A stretch of DNA of 27,836 nt from Cylindrotheca closterium (taxonomy: Eukaryota > Bacillariophyta > Bacillariophyceae > Bacillariales > Bacillariaceae): the NCBI GenBank assembly GCA_933822405.4, contig CAKOGP040002380.1, positions 1 through 27,836 of the forward strand, written 5' to 3'. Below the pieces are notes generated by a model. It searched no databases. It saw only the letters and a program-made list of their open reading frames with translations, and was not told the DNA's origin. Every line of letters begins with the position of its first letter. Position 1 is the stretch's first letter. Of the stretch, positions 25,895 to 27,836 are shown in pieces. The translations under genes were made by a program, and so were the position numbers.

Positions 25895-27298
25895 TTAACA
25901 GAAAATGATCTCGTTCTCACCGGTATTGCCGGCATCTTTGCCCTTTTTGTTGTCATTATCATCATCATGAAAGTCACTGTCATCCCCGCTGTCTTCACCT
26001 ACAATCTTTTCGTCATCACTACCAATCCCAGTTCCAATGAAAAATACATCTGTATTGTTCTCATCAACATCACCATATTCGCTTCCATAATCATCGCCAT
26101 AAACGTCATAGCTGTTATCATGGTTGTAGTCATTGCTGGCAATGTCCCCTGCGACTTCGTCATCGTCGTATTCTGCATATCCCTTGTTAATGATGAGGCT
26201 GCTGATGTTGTTGTCCCCGCCATTGTTTTCCCCGGCCTTATTATCATCATCATCGTCACCACGACTACTACTCCAGTCGCTTCCACTATTATTGTCACCA
26301 TCGCCATCGCCGTTATCACTACTCCAATCACTTCCACTATCTCCAACTTCACCCACGACTTGATGATAATGATGGTCCCCGGCAACTTCAAGACTGTCAA
26401 ACGTCGCCAAACCATCAGCATTGTTCTTCCCTTTAGACTTGTTCTTTCTGGAAGAAGAATCAATGTTGCTGTTCGCCACGATTGCGAACTTATTTTCTTT
26501 TCCTTCTTCTTCAGCAATTTCCAACAATCCATTCCTTCCAAGTCGGAATCTAGGTGGTGTCGTCAGGCTCAATTGTGCAGCCACTTCGGAGGATACCATG
26601 GAGGTTCCTTTGGCCACAGGAAACCAAGCTTTGGTTTGCTTGGGTCGGCTCCAGGTATGTTGACAAAATTCATTGCATTGATGGTTCGCAAAAAAAGAGT
26701 CAATGCCCTTTTCACCCAAATCTGTTAGCCCATACGATCTTGAACGAGAGCAAATGGCTGGATCGCTCAATTCAAAGCGACACTTGGTTTTTTTGAATTT
26801 ATCCTTCCGGTAGCGTCCCTGAATATCACAGACGATCGATTGTCCACCTGATTTGTGATACGTAAAGTGAGTAAATGCTTCCATACAGCGAACTTGCCAT
26901 TCCGAAGCAGCATCACCAATCCATCCAGAATTGGAATTGAATTTTGTAAAGTCTCTGATGAGAGGTTCAATCAGATACTTCCGACCATCTTGTTCATAGA
27001 CGCTCCCCTGAGACATTATAATTTTCTTATTCTTGTCGCAAAATTCATTCCAACATTCCGCCATATGGATGGCACTTTCGGATATCTTGAATTCATCTTG
27101 CGCAAAGAACTCTTGTTCGATGCTCGCAGCATATTGCGACTTGAAACGTTTGCAAGCCGCATCTTGCGTGTTTCTATGACCCCCAATGTAAATGCCTTCG
27201 TAACACTCACGAAAGCTTCCTTCGCCAAGTTTCTCACGGGAAATGTCGACATCTTTAAAGGTCAAATTGGTACGAGCAGCAGCACTAGGATTTGTCAT
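25895..27298 (-). CDS. alpha-kinase-like protein with acidic tail, 467 aa
   Basis: From ATG 27298 the kinase domain (1-260) has GEGSFREC (25-32), K50 in ACKRFK, E111 in LIEPLI, D158 in CDIQG, D179 in LSDPAIC, the D-L-G-E-K-G loop (193-198) and zinc ligands H206, C208 and C212. A basic stretch (RKNKSKGK, near 284-291) follows, a possible nuclear signal. The last 150 residues are Asp/Gly/Ser/Asn-rich with a repeated SGSDWSSDNGDGDGD/SGSDWSSSRGDDDDD unit and no fold. Such a tail may bind cations or basic partners or hold phosphorylation sites. It is tail-to-tail with its paralogue, 186 bases apart. The opposite-strand hydrophobic frames over the tail are shadows. Confidence 0.8.
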   Translation of the reverse strand: MTNPSAAARTNLTFKDVDISREKLGEGSFRECYEGIYIGGHRNTQDAACKRFKSQYAASIEQEFFAQDEFKISESAIHMAECWNEFCDKNKKIIMSQGSVYEQDGRKYLIEPLIRDFTKFNSNSGWIGDAASEWQVRCMEAFTHFTYHKSGGQSIVCDIQGRYRKDKFKKTKCRFELSDPAICSRSRSYGLTDLGEKGIDSFFANHQCNEFCQHTWSRPKQTKAWFPVAKGTSMVSSEVAAQLSLTTPPRFRLGRNGLLEIAEEEGKENKFAIVANSNIDSSSRKNKSKGKNNADGLATFDSLEVAGDHHYHQVVGEVGDSGSDWSSDNGDGDGDNNSGSDWSSSRGDDDDDNKAGENNGGDNNISSLIINKGYAEYDDDEVAGDIASNDYNHDNSYDVYGDDYGSEYGDVDENNTDVFFIGTGIGSDDEKIVGEDSGDDSDFHDDDNDNKKGKDAGNTGENEIIFC

Positions 27299-27836
27299 TC
27301 TCTTACTGGCTGAAAAGATACATTTCTCTCTTACTAAAAACTTGTTCTTTTGTGTGTACAGTATAGTATGTTGAATGTGCGTGTTCGATAGAGTTATTTC
27401 GCATTTGGAATCAGTTCGAAAATGCCACAGTCCGTCAATCGACTGACAGACGCATTCGAAATGATGTCAGCGATCTGATGATGTTTCATCAATCAATCGT
27501 GTTGACATCAAGAGCTACAGTAACCAGCAGCACCATATTTTTAACAGATGCTATACGCTAACAGCTCTTCATCTTCATTAATCTTTATGATGTAGAATCA
27601 TGCATGAGACACAAATTGCAGTCCAATATTTACCTGACACTATTGGAATACCGATATTACTGTAGACTGTAGATCCAGATACCTTCAACGGCTAGATTTC
27701 TAAACAAATAGACACTACTTGAGTTCTTTTAACACTATTTTTTATGTCAAAAAGGATGCAAAAGGCAATTCTCATACGTATACTATAGACTGTATTTCTG
27801 TTGGTAAAGTACTCACAGGCACTCACCACTCGTCCA
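27299..27836. other. right-edge gene-free region
   Basis: This is 538 bases upstream of the second kinase gene. It contains ATCAATCAATCG-type simple sequence near 27490 and AT-rich DNA. No gene, repeat array or RNA gene could be supported; the promoter of the kinase must lie here. Confidence 0.4.

Noticed and set aside
25841..26728. 295-codon hydrophobic plus-strand frame that looks like a membrane protein
   Set aside because: It is the complement of the Asp/Gly/Ser tail of the alpha-kinase; Ile/Val runs arise from reversed GAT/GAC codons.
1..27836. tRNA, rRNA or other standard RNA genes
   Set aside because: No stretch with a convincing cloverleaf, A/B boxes or rRNA core was recognised by eye; a covariance-model search would be decisive.

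Overview
The window looks like nuclear DNA of a diatom, probably pennate; I cannot name the species. Supporting signs are: BspA-type leucine-rich repeats joined to a C-terminal domain with a DPFGMTPFH motif; DUF285 repeats on a Thr/Pro stalk; a short 67-bp GTAAGT...TAG intron; alpha-kinase-like genes; three preproteins with a signal peptide ending just before Phe (SHA|F, VTS|F, VRS|F), the usual plastid-import signature of these algae; and intergenic microsatellites in an AT-rich background. No bacterial operon layout is seen and most genes are single-exon.

Layout. 1-139 holds a possible minus-strand coding edge. 129-2286 holds two decaying ankyrin-repeat arrays, broken by an in-frame TAG, a repeat deletion and a frame break. 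2422-2481 is a perfect 16-bp hairpin, and 2719-3784 is a broken open region. 4073-10046 is the most striking part: a 5,974-bp unit bounded by inverted repeats that begin CACAGTGGATCA. It is flanked by a matching 4-bp direct repeat (CGGA) and carries two minus-strand genes (560 and 978 codons) that meet at a TAATG stop-start overlap. The second product has the motif order of an RNase H-fold transposase with a zinc-like insert. I read this as a two-gene cut-and-paste DNA transposon that I cannot assign to a described family. 10051-11664 is gene-free and repeat-bearing.

The right half is a normal gene neighbourhood: a BspA-LRR gene (11665-13443, +); a GT92-like glycosyltransferase whose C-terminus is thrown out of frame by one missing base (13552-15437, -); a multi-pass plastid membrane protein of unknown role (15956-17344, +) behind a cluster of ACGT-core sites; a plastid-targeted Pro/Gln-rich protein (18289-19686, -) whose start codon lies in a perfect hairpin; a two-exon single-pass DUF285 surface-type protein (19973-22640, -); a plastid FAM210/DUF1279-like membrane protein (23034-24404, -); and a tail-to-tail pair of alpha-kinase-like paralogues (24911-25708 + and 25895-27298 -).

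The genes do not form one obvious pathway. The shared themes are lineage-expanded repeat proteins (ANK, LRR, DUF285), plastid-targeted unknowns and local duplication, next to an apparently insertion-prone segment.
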